A stretch of DNA of 64,000 nucleotides from Ursidibacter maritimus (GTDB lineage Bacteria; Pseudomonadota; Gammaproteobacteria; Enterobacterales; Pasteurellaceae): positions 124,001 to 188,000 of the forward strand of contig NZ_LEKN01000034.1 of assembly GCF_009761395.1 (NCBI RefSeq), given 5' to 3'. Below are positions 46,893 through 55,286 of this stretch, in pieces. Within the stretch, counting starts at the first letter, position 1, and each line of letters opens with the position of its first letter. A program made the position numbers and the translations under genes. The notes under the pieces are model-generated. The model searched no databases. It saw only the letters and a program-made list of their open reading frames with translations, and had not been told where the DNA came from.

Positions 46893-47981
46893 TTATTGGA
46901 CACCGAGTAAAATTCGATCTGCAAATTTACCAATACTAACCGCAAAATTATTCGATTTATTCCAATCTAAAATCGTACGGAAATTATTGGACACTAAAAA
47001 TGCTCTACCAACTTCCTTATCAGGACGAACTAACCATAATTTCGTATTATTCAATTTTGCTAATTTTTCAACTTCTTGGCCATTAGGATAAGCTAAATAA
47101 ATACCTAAAGTTTGCCATTCTGCTAGACTTTTGGCTTTATTGTCTTCAATCCCTGCAAATACCATATCAATAGGTTGTGCAAGTTTTACCTCAACACCCC
47201 AAGGTAGGTTTTTATCCCAACCCACTGTTGAAAGATAGGTAGCAATAGAGGCAAATGCATCATATTCGTTTTTCCAAATATCTTTTTTACCATCATTATT
47301 ACCATCTGCAGCATATTTTAAATAGGAAGTTGGCATAAATTGAGTTTGCCCCATTGCACCAGCCCAAGAGCCTTTCATTTCATTGCGAGAGATAGTATCA
47401 CTATCTAACATTTTCATTGCATTCACAAATTCTTGAGTAAACAATTTCTCACGGCGACCATCAAAAGCTAATGTTGCTAGCACAGAAAGGACATCAAAAT
47501 TTCCTTGATAACGCCCAAAACTACTCTCCATACCCCAGAGTGCCATTAAATACTCTTTTTGTACGCCATATTTTTGGCTGGCTTTTTCAAGTTGTTGTTG
47601 ATATTTCCACCAACGGTCTACCGCAATATTTACTTTAGCTTGAGTTAAAACTTTATTTAAATAATTAGTTACACCATTTGGGTTTGGAGGTGGAGGCGGT
47701 AAATTGGGATCACGTCTTCTTGCAGCTTGTTGCTGATCTAACTCAACTGCTCTTGCAATATAGTTAATTCCCATTTGGCTATTTAATGTTTTTTCCGTAA
47801 CACCTGCCGCGGCTGCCTTTTTCTTTAGAAAAACAACATAATCATTAAAATTGGTAAAGGTACGGGATTTAGTATAATTGGCATCTAAAGCTAACTTATC
47901 ATACTGTTTCTCACTTGAGCAACTTGTCAATATTAGGCAGGTTAATCCTACCACTGATAATAAACGCAATGTGCTAGACAT
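46893..47981 (-). CDS. mltB: Membrane-bound lytic murein transglycosylase B
   Basis: Lipoprotein that cleaves glycan strands. 362 residues from the ATG at 47981 (AAGGAAT upstream; a start 30 bp earlier is unlikely). Lipobox LILTS-C, Pro-rich linker (NLPPPPPNPN), catalytic Glu in LWGMESSFGRYQGNFDVLSVLATLAFDGRR, and WAGAMGQTQFMPTSYLKYAADGNNDGKKDIW with an EF-hand-like calcium site. Third gene of rbfA-truB-mltB. Confidence 0.95.
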   Translation of the reverse strand: MSSTLRLLSVVGLTCLILTSCSSEKQYDKLALDANYTKSRTFTNFNDYVVFLKKKAAAAGVTEKTLNSQMGINYIARAVELDQQQAARRRDPNLPPPPPNPNGVTNYLNKVLTQAKVNIAVDRWWKYQQQLEKASQKYGVQKEYLMALWGMESSFGRYQGNFDVLSVLATLAFDGRREKLFTQEFVNAMKMLDSDTISRNEMKGSWAGAMGQTQFMPTSYLKYAADGNNDGKKDIWKNEYDAFASIATYLSTVGWDKNLPWGVEVKLAQPIDMVFAGIEDNKAKSLAEWQTLGIYLAYPNGQEVEKLAKLNNTKLWLVRPDKEVGRAFLVSNNFRTILDWNKSNNFAVSIGKFADRILLGVQ

Positions 47982-48007
47982 TCTTAATAATTCCTTTCCT
48001 TGTAAAA

Positions 48008-48949
48008 TCAAATATTCACCATTCTACTCGGGCGAATAACATTGTTAAGATCAACTTCCGCTACACCTAAAAACTGTTTTTGCGCAGAATATAATCTAAC
48101 TTGCCCATAAACTTGTTCGGTATTTTCAAACTTCACTCTTTGACCATATCCAACAGCTTTAGTTTGCTCTGCTGTTAAATTTAAAATCGGTAAACAATCA
48201 ACTGCACTATCCATCGGAAGTAAATGCTTATCCATAGCTAAAGAGAGATTGTCAGTAAGCTCAGCAAGCGGTTGCATTTCTGCAATTTTTTGCAACGCAT
48301 CAATCGTTAGCATTTCATTGCTCGGATAATTTGCCACAGCTAATCGTCTTAACACAGTAACATGTGCCCCACAGCCTAATACTTCGCCTAAATCATCAAC
48401 TAAAGTACGAATATAGGTACCCTTTGAACAATGCACTTCCAGAGTTAAAAATGGAGCTTGATAATCAATAAATTTCAATTCAAAAATAGTAATTGGACGA
48501 GCTTCACGCTCTACTGTAATTCCGGCTCGAGCATATTCATACAAAGGCTTACCTTGATGTTTCAAAGCAGAAAACATTGTCGGAACTTGTAAAATATCGC
48601 CTCGGAATTGTTCAAGAGCGGTTAAGATCTCTGCTTCATTAACATTGATTGAGCGAGATTGAACGATTTGCCCTTCCGCATCTGATGTATCGGTTCTTTC
48701 ACCTAATTTTGCGGTAACACGATAGCGTTTATCTGAATCCAACAAGAATTGAGAGAACTTGGTTGCTTCACCTAAACAAATGGGCAACATTCCTGTTGCC
48801 AGTGGATCTAACGCCCCAGTATGCCCTGCTTTATTCGCTCGAAATAAACGTTTGACTTTTTGCATAATGTCATTAGAGCTAACACCTTCTGGCTTATCCA
48901 ATAAAAAGACGCCGTGAATATCACGCCCTTTCTTTTTGGGTCTAGACAC
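48008..48949 (-). CDS. truB: tRNA pseudouridine(55) synthase TruB
   Basis: Makes pseudouridine 55 in the T-loop of tRNAs. 313 residues: [42 protein letters not shown] (catalytic Asp), [20 protein letters not shown], and [29 protein letters not shown]. Two bp after rbfA, so tightly linked; 26 bp before mltB. Confidence 0.97.
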   Translation of the reverse strand: MSRPKKKGRDIHGVFLLDKPEGVSSNDIMQKVKRLFRANKAGHTGALDPLATGMLPICLGEATKFSQFLLDSDKRYRVTAKLGERTDTSDAEGQIVQSRSINVNEAEILTALEQFRGDILQVPTMFSALKHQGKPLYEYARAGITVEREARPITIFELKFIDYQAPFLTLEVHCSKGTYIRTLVDDLGEVLGCGAHVTVLRRLAVANYPSNEMLTIDALQKIAEMQPLAELTDNLSLAMDKHLLPMDSAVDCLPILNLTAEQTKAVGYGQRVKFENTEQVYGQVRLYSAQKQFLGVAEVDLNNVIRPSRMVNI

Positions 48950-48951
48950 AA

Positions 48952-49335
48952 TTATTCCTCGTCATTGTGGCGTGCTTGATCTTGACGGATCACATTAGTC
49001 ACTAAATTTGACATTCTCATGCCTTCTACAAGCGATTGATCGTAGAAGAATTTTAATTCAGGCACGATACGCAAACGCATTGCTTTCCCTACTAAACTGC
49101 GAATATAGCCAGAAGCATTATTTAATCCTTCTAAACCACGTGCTACCGCTGTTTCATCATTATCAAATAAAAAAGTAACAAATACTTTTGCGTAAGCCAA
49201 ATCACGACTAATTTCAACATCAGATACTGTAACCATACCAATTCTTGGGTCTTTCACTTCTCGTTGTAAAATAATTGCAATCTCTTTTTGCAATTCTTGT
49301 GCGACACGATCGCTACGTTTAAATTCTCTTGACAT
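48952..49335 (-). CDS. rbfA: 30S ribosome-binding factor RbfA
   Basis: KH-fold factor for 16S 5'-end and 30S maturation. 127 residues from the ATG at 49335 (GGAGCGAATT ribosome site; begins [20 protein letters not shown]). Longer in-frame sequence upstream is not conserved. [29 protein letters not shown] and [15 protein letters not shown] are typical. In most gamma-proteobacteria it directly follows infB; here about 7 kb intervene and rbfA has its own promoter. Confidence 0.96.
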   Translation of the reverse strand: MSREFKRSDRVAQELQKEIAIILQREVKDPRIGMVTVSDVEISRDLAYAKVFVTFLFDNDETAVARGLEGLNNASGYIRSLVGKAMRLRIVPELKFFYDQSLVEGMRMSNLVTNVIRQDQARHNDEE

Positions 49336-49354
49336 AATTCGCTCCAAAAAAGAA

Positions 49355-49372
49355 AAGGCGACAAATCGCCTT
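49355..49372 (-). promoter_or_regulatory. Leader hairpin directly before rbfA
   Basis: On the minus strand AAGGCGA-TTTG-TCGCCTT (7-bp perfect stem) followed by TTTTCTTTTTTGG and then the rbfA ribosome site. It begins within a few nt of the predicted transcription start, so it could stabilise the 5' end or act as an attenuator. Confidence 0.6.
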
Positions 49373-49383
49373 GATATTTGGGG

Positions 49384-49389
49384 ATTATA
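49384..49389 (-). promoter_or_regulatory. Predicted rbfA -10 element
   Basis: A perfect TATAAT on the minus strand about 50 bp before the rbfA start codon. The -35 region is weak. Confidence 0.5.
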
Positions 49390-49485
49390 CTTGAAATTGG
49401 GGGGATTGACTAATGCTGGTTTTAGAAAGATAGACATCATTTGTATCCAACAAGCTGTGAGTTAGATGTTTTTTTACAAATATTT

Positions 49486-49513
49486 AAGGGCAGACAATCA
49501 GCTCTGCCCTTTA
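49486..49513 (-). terminator. Hairpin after treC
   Basis: AAGGGCAGA / TCTGCCCTT (49486-49494, 49503-49511), 9-bp stem with an 8-nt loop, 16 bp beyond the treC stop. Confidence 0.7.
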
Positions 49514-49526
49514 GCATTTTTCCGTT

Positions 49527-51182
49527 TTAGCCGACTTGCTTTTGGTACAAATAAATCCCTTGATAAGGTTGCAATACTAGATTACCCGTTGTTGCCGTTA
49601 TCTGTTCAGGATAATTATTGAGTAATGTTATTACCCCTTGATGTTGCCACTCGGTCGGCAGTTCAATCTGCTGGCTCTGTTTGGCCAAATTAGCAATAAC
49701 CAACAGTTTTTCTGTTTCCGTTTGGCGCTGATAAACCCAAATGCTTGGGTGTTCAGGCAGATAATCGTGATAATTACCGTCCGTAAATATTGCTAACTGT
49801 TTACGCAATGCAATTAAAGTTTGGTAGGTATAAAATACCGAATTCTTATCTGCAATGGCTTGTTCTACATTGATTTGCAGATAGTTTTTTGCCACATCAA
49901 TCCAAGGTGTTCCCGTACTAAAACCCGCATTTAGTGAACTGTCCCACTGTACTGGCGTTCTGGAATTATCCCTTGATTTCTGCCCAAGTATTTGCAAAAT
50001 TTTGCTCGATTCGTACCGCTTGTCTAATAACGCTTGATAAGCATTTAGGCTTTCGACATCTCGATATGCTTCAATGGTGGAGAAATTCGGGTTAGTCATT
50101 CCGATTTCTTCGCCTTGATAAATATACGGTGTACCTTGCATTCCGTGTAACAGCATTGCTAACATTTTTGCCGAGATTGTGCGATATTCGCCTTCATCAC
50201 CAAAACGAGAAACAATTCTAGGTTGGTCGTGATTGCACCAAAATAACGCATTCCACGCTCGATTGTGCATTCCATTTTGCCAGTAATTAAAAATAGATTT
50301 TAGCTCGACATAATCAGGTTGAGCATAAGTCCATTTTTCGCCATACGGATAATCCACTTTTAAGTGATGAAAATTAAAAGTCATTGAAAGCTCTGTGCCT
50401 GCTAGATTTGCATATTGCTGACAATGGCTTAATTGTGTTGATGACATTTCACCGACAGTCATTAACCCAAAAGGCGTTAAGGCTTTTTGATTAAGTTCTT
50501 GTAAATACTGATGAATTTTAGGGCCATCGGTATAAAAACGGCGACCATCACCAATTTCATCATTTTCAAAATGTTCGGGTTTAGAGATTAAATTCACCAC
50601 ATCTAAGCGTAAGCCATCAATGCCTTTTTCCGCCCAAAATTGACAAATTGAGAATAATTCTGCACGTAATTTGGGGTTTTCCCAGTTTAAATCCGCTTGT
50701 TCAGGAGCGAATAAATGTAAATAGTATTTCTGTGCTTTATCCGACCATTTCCACGCAGAACCGCCAAATTTTGATTGCCAGTTAGTTGGCTCTTCTCGCC
50801 AAATGTAGTAGTCGTGATACTCACTATTTGGATCTTCCCCCTCCACAAACCATTGATGGAAAGTAGAACTGTGGTTGAATACCATATCCATCACAATTTT
50901 TATATTGCGTTTGTGAGCTTCAGCAATCAGTTGCTCAAAATCCGCCATTGTACCGTAACTTGGGTCAATTTCACGGTAATTTGCAATATCGTAGCCGTTA
51001 TCGATCTGTGGCGAGAGATACATTGGCGTAATCCAAATACCATCTACACCTAATGTTTGAATATAATCAAGGCGTTTAATAATACCTTGAATATCGCCTG
51101 TACCACTTCCTGTGGTATCTTGGAACGATTTTGGGTAAATTTGATAAATCACCCCGTTTTTCCACCAGTTATTATTGTTCAT
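49527..51182 (-). CDS. treC: Trehalose-6-phosphate hydrolase (GH13)
   Basis: Splits trehalose 6-phosphate, delivered by TreB, into glucose and glucose 6-phosphate. 551 residues with a (beta/alpha)8 barrel: WWKNGVIYQIYPKSFQD at the N-terminus, nucleophile in DGLRLDVVN (Asp194), acid/base in MTVGEMSS (Glu245) and WCNHDQPR (Asp319); C-terminal beta domain from about 460. Specificity for trehalose-6-P over other alpha-glucosides rests on the company of treB and treR. Unusually, a metal-efflux cassette separates it from treB. ATG at 51182 after AAGGAAATAAA. Confidence 0.92.
   Translation of the reverse strand: MNNNNWWKNGVIYQIYPKSFQDTTGSGTGDIQGIIKRLDYIQTLGVDGIWITPMYLSPQIDNGYDIANYREIDPSYGTMADFEQLIAEAHKRNIKIVMDMVFNHSSTFHQWFVEGEDPNSEYHDYYIWREEPTNWQSKFGGSAWKWSDKAQKYYLHLFAPEQADLNWENPKLRAELFSICQFWAEKGIDGLRLDVVNLISKPEHFENDEIGDGRRFYTDGPKIHQYLQELNQKALTPFGLMTVGEMSSTQLSHCQQYANLAGTELSMTFNFHHLKVDYPYGEKWTYAQPDYVELKSIFNYWQNGMHNRAWNALFWCNHDQPRIVSRFGDEGEYRTISAKMLAMLLHGMQGTPYIYQGEEIGMTNPNFSTIEAYRDVESLNAYQALLDKRYESSKILQILGQKSRDNSRTPVQWDSSLNAGFSTGTPWIDVAKNYLQINVEQAIADKNSVFYTYQTLIALRKQLAIFTDGNYHDYLPEHPSIWVYQRQTETEKLLVIANLAKQSQQIELPTEWQHQGVITLLNNYPEQITATTGNLVLQPYQGIYLYQKQVG
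50015..50023 (-). repeat. DNA uptake signal sequence inside treC
   Basis: ACAAGCGGT on the minus strand, with AAAATTTTGC some 18 bp downstream. Its presence within the accessory gene suggests treC has resided in this lineage or a USS-sharing relative. Confidence 0.8.
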
Positions 51183-51233
51183 TTTATTTCCTTCATTTTA
51201 AGAGCAGCCCGATTTGCAAATTTCTACTCAAAT

Positions 51234-51644
51234 CTAACCGCTTGCATTCTCCGCATTCGTCAGCGAGCGGATCACTTTGCACTGCTCTATCTGTTGCCTT
51301 TGACAGCCTGTTAATGCTTGTAGGCTCTGCTTAATTTCTATTAGTTGTTGAATTTTTTGCTCGACCAACGCCAAATGCTGTTCAACTAAGTCATCTGCAT
51401 TGTGGCAACTGTTTTCAGGGTTTTGTTGTAACGCTTTAAGCTGTTTGATCTCATCAAGGCTAAAGCCTAAAGAACGGCAAGTTTTGATGAAATTAAGCTC
51501 TTGGCGATTTTGCTCGGTAAAGAGCCGATAGCCATTTGCTGATCGTTTTGGTGCCGTGAGTAAGCCAATTTTTTCATAATAGCGTAAGGTTTCAGGGTTT
51601 AGCCCTAGCACTTTACAGAGAGCATTTTTGCTGAATGTTTGCAT
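51234..51644 (-). CDS. MerR-family metal-responsive regulator
   Basis: 136 residues from the ATG at 51644 (AAAGGTG upstream). N-terminal winged helix (LGLNPETLRYYEKIGLL, residues 13-29; NGYRLFTEQ), a long dimerisation helix (about 80-108), and a C-terminal loop with Cys/His candidates (ENSCHNADD at about 78 and TGCQRQQIEQCKV at 112-124). This arrangement fits a Zn/Cd/Pb-type sensor more than CueR; the exact metal is unknown. Overlaps the 3' end of the efflux gene by 32 bp and so shares its promoter. Confidence 0.88.
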   Translation of the reverse strand: MQTFSKNALCKVLGLNPETLRYYEKIGLLTAPKRSANGYRLFTEQNRQELNFIKTCRSLGFSLDEIKQLKALQQNPENSCHNADDLVEQHLALVEQKIQQLIEIKQSLQALTGCQRQQIEQCKVIRSLTNAENASG

Positions 51645-52248
51645 TGTTTTCACCTTTCAGTTCTGCTTTTGCTTGTCGGTTAATTTGTCGTCCCGCTTGA
51701 ATGGCGAGATATGCCATTATCGATGCAACGAACAAATCAGGGTAGTGATTTTGGCTAAAATAGACTGCAATCGCTGCAATCACTACGGCAATATTGCCTA
51801 AAGCATCATTGCGAGAGCATAGCCAAACACTACGCATATTGCTATCGCCTTCTCTAAAGCGATATAAAATCACCGCAGAAAGCACATTTGCCAACAATGC
51901 TAACAACCCAATAACGCTCATCTGCGTATAATTCGGCAACTCCCCTTGCCAAAGCTGATAAAGCGTAACCACACAAGTTACCACGCCCAGTAAAATCATT
52001 GAGTAACCTTTGAGTAACGATGCTTTCGCTCGATATTGCAGGGCTTTATTCAGCACCACAAGGCTAATCAGATAATTTGCTGCATCGCTGAAAAAATCAA
52101 CACTATCCGCTAACAACGAAACGGACTCAGCTTCTACGCCATTAAAAACTTCGACAATAAACATTATCAGATTAAGCCAAAGCACCGCCCATAATGCGTT
52201 ACGATATTTACCCTTTTTGTGAGTGATTGTATGTGAACAACAAGCCAT
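51613..52248 (-). CDS. Cation-efflux (CDF-type) transporter
   Basis: Exports divalent metal from the cytoplasm. 211 residues from the ATG at 52248 (GGAG 7 bp upstream). Six membrane helices; TM2 has LLADSVDFFSDAANYLISL and TM5 SRNDALGNIAVVIAAI, the paired Asp sites of CDF proteins. Cys-rich ends (MACCSHTITH, NIQQKCSL) could bind metal. It lacks the C-terminal cytoplasmic domain of full CDF proteins. Forms an operon with the MerR gene, under a MerR-type promoter. Confidence 0.88.
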   Translation of the reverse strand: MACCSHTITHKKGKYRNALWAVLWLNLIMFIVEVFNGVEAESVSLLADSVDFFSDAANYLISLVVLNKALQYRAKASLLKGYSMILLGVVTCVVTLYQLWQGELPNYTQMSVIGLLALLANVLSAVILYRFREGDSNMRSVWLCSRNDALGNIAVVIAAIAVYFSQNHYPDLFVASIMAYLAIQAGRQINRQAKAELKGENNANIQQKCSL

Positions 52249-52283
52249 TTTTTTCTCCATCATTTGAAATTGAATATGGTGAA

Positions 52284-52314
52284 AAGATAAAGGTTGTAGT
52301 TACTACAAGGTCAA
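52284..52314 (-). promoter_or_regulatory. MerR-type promoter/operator of the metal-efflux cassette
   Basis: On the minus strand TTGACC (52314-52309), spacer of exactly 19 bp, TATCTT (52289-52284). The spacer holds the perfect palindrome TTGTAGT-T-ACTACAA (52294-52308). An overlong 19-bp spacer with a central palindrome is the hallmark of MerR activators, which twist the DNA to allow transcription. Confidence 0.85.
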
Positions 52315-52370
52315 GCATAAATTTAGGGAAAATTTTATTTTTTTGATTTGCAAAAAATTTTGAAAATCTA

Positions 52371-52379
52371 ACCGCTTGT
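52371..52379 (-). repeat. DNA uptake signal sequence (Apl-type 9-mer)
   Basis: ACAAGCGGT on the minus strand, with AT-rich downstream flank (AGATTTTC) typical of this word. Confidence 0.85.
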
Positions 52380-52404
52380 CTGCCCCTCTCTTAAACGGGG
52401 CAGA
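52379..52404 (-). terminator. Hairpin after treB
   Basis: TCTGCCCC / GGGGCAGA (52379-52386, 52397-52404), 8-bp stem with a 10-nt loop, just beyond the treB stop. No clean T-run. If active it separates treB from the cassette and treC. Confidence 0.55.
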
Positions 52405-52418
52405 TTTGCTAAAGCGAT

Positions 52419-53843
52419 TTATTCAATTTCGCCTTTTAATACTTTACGTTTATATACTGCCATTGTGAGTAAAACTGGTACAACAATCGCAATCAACATT
52501 GCAATGGCAAACACGCCCCAGAATTGATGTTGAATAGAAAGAATACCAGGTAAACCACCCACACCAACGCTACTTGCAAGTACGCCAGCAAAACCACAAA
52601 CCAATGCAGCCGATGCCGAGCCGATCATTGCACATAGCATTGGGAAACGGTATTTCAAGTTGATACCGTACATTGCAGGCTCTGTTACCCCTAAGTAAGC
52701 AGAAAGAGCTGCAGGTAATGCCACTTCACGCACTTTGGCTTTTTTCGCCATAATTAAAATTGCCACTACTGCCGATGCTTGTGCAATGTTTGAGAGTGCA
52801 ATTAAAGGCCAAACAGGTGTCCCGCCAATGCTGCCAATCATTTGGAAATCAACTGCAAGCGTGGTTTGATGCACGCCAGTTACCACTAGTGGTGCATATA
52901 AGAAACCGAATAACGCCGCACCGATAGGGGCAAATTCACCTGTCATTGCTGCTTTTACAACAAAGGCTACACCGTTGCCAATCTCACGTCCAATTGGCCC
53001 AATAATTGCGTGAGCTAAGAACACTGCTAAAATAATTGATGTTACTGGAACAATGATTAAATTTAAGAAATCAGGCACAATCTTGGTTAAGATACGTTCA
53101 ATGTAAGAGAGCACTAGTCCAGCCATAATCGCAGGGATAACCTGTGCTTGATAGCCCACCTTCTCAATAGAGAACATTCCGAAATCCCAAACTTCTGGCG
53201 TTTGTGAACCCAATGCGTAGGAATTCATTAGTTGTCCAGATACAAGTGTAACCCCAAGTACAATAGCAAGTATTTGTGATGTTCCCATTTTACGCGCGAT
53301 AGACCAACAGATCCCAACAGGTAAAAAGAAGAAAATCGCTTCCCCAATTAGCCATAAAAACGAGTGCATACTTGCCCAAAAAGCGCTCACTTCTACTAAA
53401 GTTTTCGTGCCATCTTCAAACATTTTGATGTCGCCAATTACATTGCGGAAACCTAAAATCAAACCACCACTGATAAGGGCAGGCAATAATGGAATAAAAA
53501 TATCCGCCATATGTGAAATGGCACTTTCATACCATTTTTGATTTTTACGAGCCGCTGCTTTTACTTGATCTTTACTTACACCACTCTCTAAGCCCACTTG
53601 CTCCAATACTAATTTATAATAATCACCAACTTCTTGCCCAATAACGACTTGGTATTGCCCACTCGTTGAAAAGTTAGCTTTTACCATTGGTAGCTCTTCA
53701 ATCGCTTTTCCATCCACTTTACTTTCATCATTGAGTACAAAACGTAAACGAGTAATACAGTGTGTTAAGGTTGCGATATTTTCTTTACCACCGAGTAATT
53801 CGATCAACTTAGTTACATTGCTCGGATCAATTTTCTTTGCCAT
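52419..53843 (-). CDS. treB: PTS trehalose-specific EIIBC component
   Basis: Takes up trehalose and phosphorylates it to trehalose 6-phosphate. 474 residues: EIIB domain at the N-terminus with the phospho-Cys in ENIATLTHCITRLRFVL (Cys29), then a ten-helix EIIC domain (about 100-470) with GVTEPAMYGINLKYRFPM and GVHQTTLAVDFQMIG. No EIIA domain; the glucose EIIA supplies phosphate in relatives. Upstream: promoter, TreR-like palindrome and CRP site. Confidence 0.95.
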   Translation of the reverse strand: MAKKIDPSNVTKLIELLGGKENIATLTHCITRLRFVLNDESKVDGKAIEELPMVKANFSTSGQYQVVIGQEVGDYYKLVLEQVGLESGVSKDQVKAAARKNQKWYESAISHMADIFIPLLPALISGGLILGFRNVIGDIKMFEDGTKTLVEVSAFWASMHSFLWLIGEAIFFFLPVGICWSIARKMGTSQILAIVLGVTLVSGQLMNSYALGSQTPEVWDFGMFSIEKVGYQAQVIPAIMAGLVLSYIERILTKIVPDFLNLIIVPVTSIILAVFLAHAIIGPIGREIGNGVAFVVKAAMTGEFAPIGAALFGFLYAPLVVTGVHQTTLAVDFQMIGSIGGTPVWPLIALSNIAQASAVVAILIMAKKAKVREVALPAALSAYLGVTEPAMYGINLKYRFPMLCAMIGSASAALVCGFAGVLASSVGVGGLPGILSIQHQFWGVFAIAMLIAIVVPVLLTMAVYKRKVLKGEIE

Positions 53844-53881
53844 AAATAGCCTCTTTAGAATGAAGGAATAAATTTGTGCGT

Positions 53882-53909
53882 ATTATAGATAGGTCTATTA
53901 TTTAATCAA
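53882..53909 (-). promoter_or_regulatory. Sigma70 promoter of treB
   Basis: On the minus strand TTGATT (53909-53904), 16-bp spacer, TATAAT (53887-53882). The -35 touches the TreR-like palindrome. Confidence 0.75.
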
Positions 53910-53924
53910 TGGGAACGTTCCCAT
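53909..53924. promoter_or_regulatory. TreR-like (LacI-family) operator
   Basis: ATGGGAACGTTCCCAT, a perfect 16-bp palindrome with central CG, the type bound by LacI/TreR repressors. It sits directly upstream of and overlapping the treB -35. treR lies 1.4 kb away. Confidence 0.85.
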
Positions 53925-53939
53925 AAATTAAAAATAAAA

Positions 53940-53955
53940 TGTGATCTGTTTCACA
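53940..53955. promoter_or_regulatory. CRP site upstream of treB
   Basis: TGTGA-N6-TCACA with both half-sites perfect. Centre about 72 bp upstream of the predicted treB start, a class I position. Confidence 0.85.
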
Positions 53956-53976
53956 ATTTTGATAAAAAACTAGGTA

Positions 53977-55196
53977 TTAAATCATCGAAATCGGTAAAGT
54001 ACCGAGATCTTCCGCCAGCCACAATTTTTGCGGATACTGATTTAGAATAACGCCATTGCCTAATTTCATCTCTTGTTCGGGCAAATTCTCTTTCAGAATT
54101 GAAAATGCTTTCGCCATTTTTTTATCTGGGTTAGCACTGGTCTTAATTTCAATGGGATAAAGCTTGCGATCATATTCGATCAACAAATCAATCTCTTTTT
54201 GATTGGTATCTCGATAAAAATATAAAGGTGGTTCAATTCCATTGTTATAAAAAGATTTAATGATTTCACTCACCACAAAAGTTTCAAAGAACTGACCACT
54301 TTTCGCCCCTTGAGAAATTGTTTCTGGTGTCAGCCACTTAGTGAACCACGCCATTAAACCGGTGTCTAACATATAAACTTTTGGGGTTTTAATAGCACGT
54401 TTTAAGTGGTTATTGCTATAAGGTTTAAGTAAATAAATAATGCCCGATGTTTCCAAAATAGTTGTCCAGCGTTTGACGGTATCAACTGATACACCAATCT
54501 CTTGAGCTACATTACTATAATTTAGCAATTCGCCACTTCGAGCAGCATAGCAACCATAAAACGAGTAAAATCACTGATATTACTGATATTTGTTAATGCT
54601 CTCACATCTCGCTCAATGTAAGTAGCCACATAAGAAGCATAATAGACTTCCCAACTCATCTCTTGTTCATATAAGCCTGGCATATAACCTTGATGAATAA
54701 TCTGCCAAATATTTTCCACAGGCTTAGACCACATTTCCCTTTCACGAAGGTAATCTTGCGTTGGGATAAAGGGCTGATGAAAATCGATCTGCTGAATTTC
54801 TCGCAAAGAAAATCCCTGCAATTTTAAAACTGCAACTAGCTCAGCTAACGTTTCCGTTACATTTTGCATTAATTGAAACGTCTGAGAACCTGATAGTAAA
54901 AATAGTCCTGATATTTTTTGTTTATCTATGGCTAATTTCAAACTAGAGAACAATTCGGGGACATACTGCACTTCATCTAAAATCAACTTGCTACTGTAAT
55001 TTAGCATAAATAAAGTCGGATCTTGGCGAGCTTGTGCCAATAAAACTGGATCATCAAAGGTTACATATTGATAGTTCTCGCCAATATATTGTAACAAGGT
55101 TGATTTGCCAACTTGTCTAGGACCTGTTACTAATACTGCAGGAAATTGTGTAACTAAGGTGTGCAATAGTGGTTGCATTTGGCGAGCATAAAACAT
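53977..55196 (-). pseudogene. Frameshifted AAA ATPase with DUF4143 C-terminus
   Basis: Two abutting frames form one protein of about 405 residues. The 5' part (55196 to about 54550) has the P-loop VTGPRQVGKSTLLQYIG and Walker B-like SKLILDEVQYVPELFSSLK, with the sensor LFLLSGSQ. The 3' part has DUF4143 with a PD-(D/E)XK-like core (QKEIDLLIEYDRKLYPIEIKTS). The join reads FTRFMVAM then leaves the frame and stops; adding one base near 54546 restores MAARSGELLNYSN, the usual family sequence. So a one-base deletion has broken it. Such proteins are common in accessory regions; their role is unclear (possibly defence or toxin-related). Confidence 0.88.
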
Positions 55197-55286
55197 TCTA
55201 TTTTCCAGTTCAATTTAAGATAAGATCGTAAATTAAACTGATTTTATTATGGAATACCGTCCTGCTAATCTAATTATCTGTAGTCG

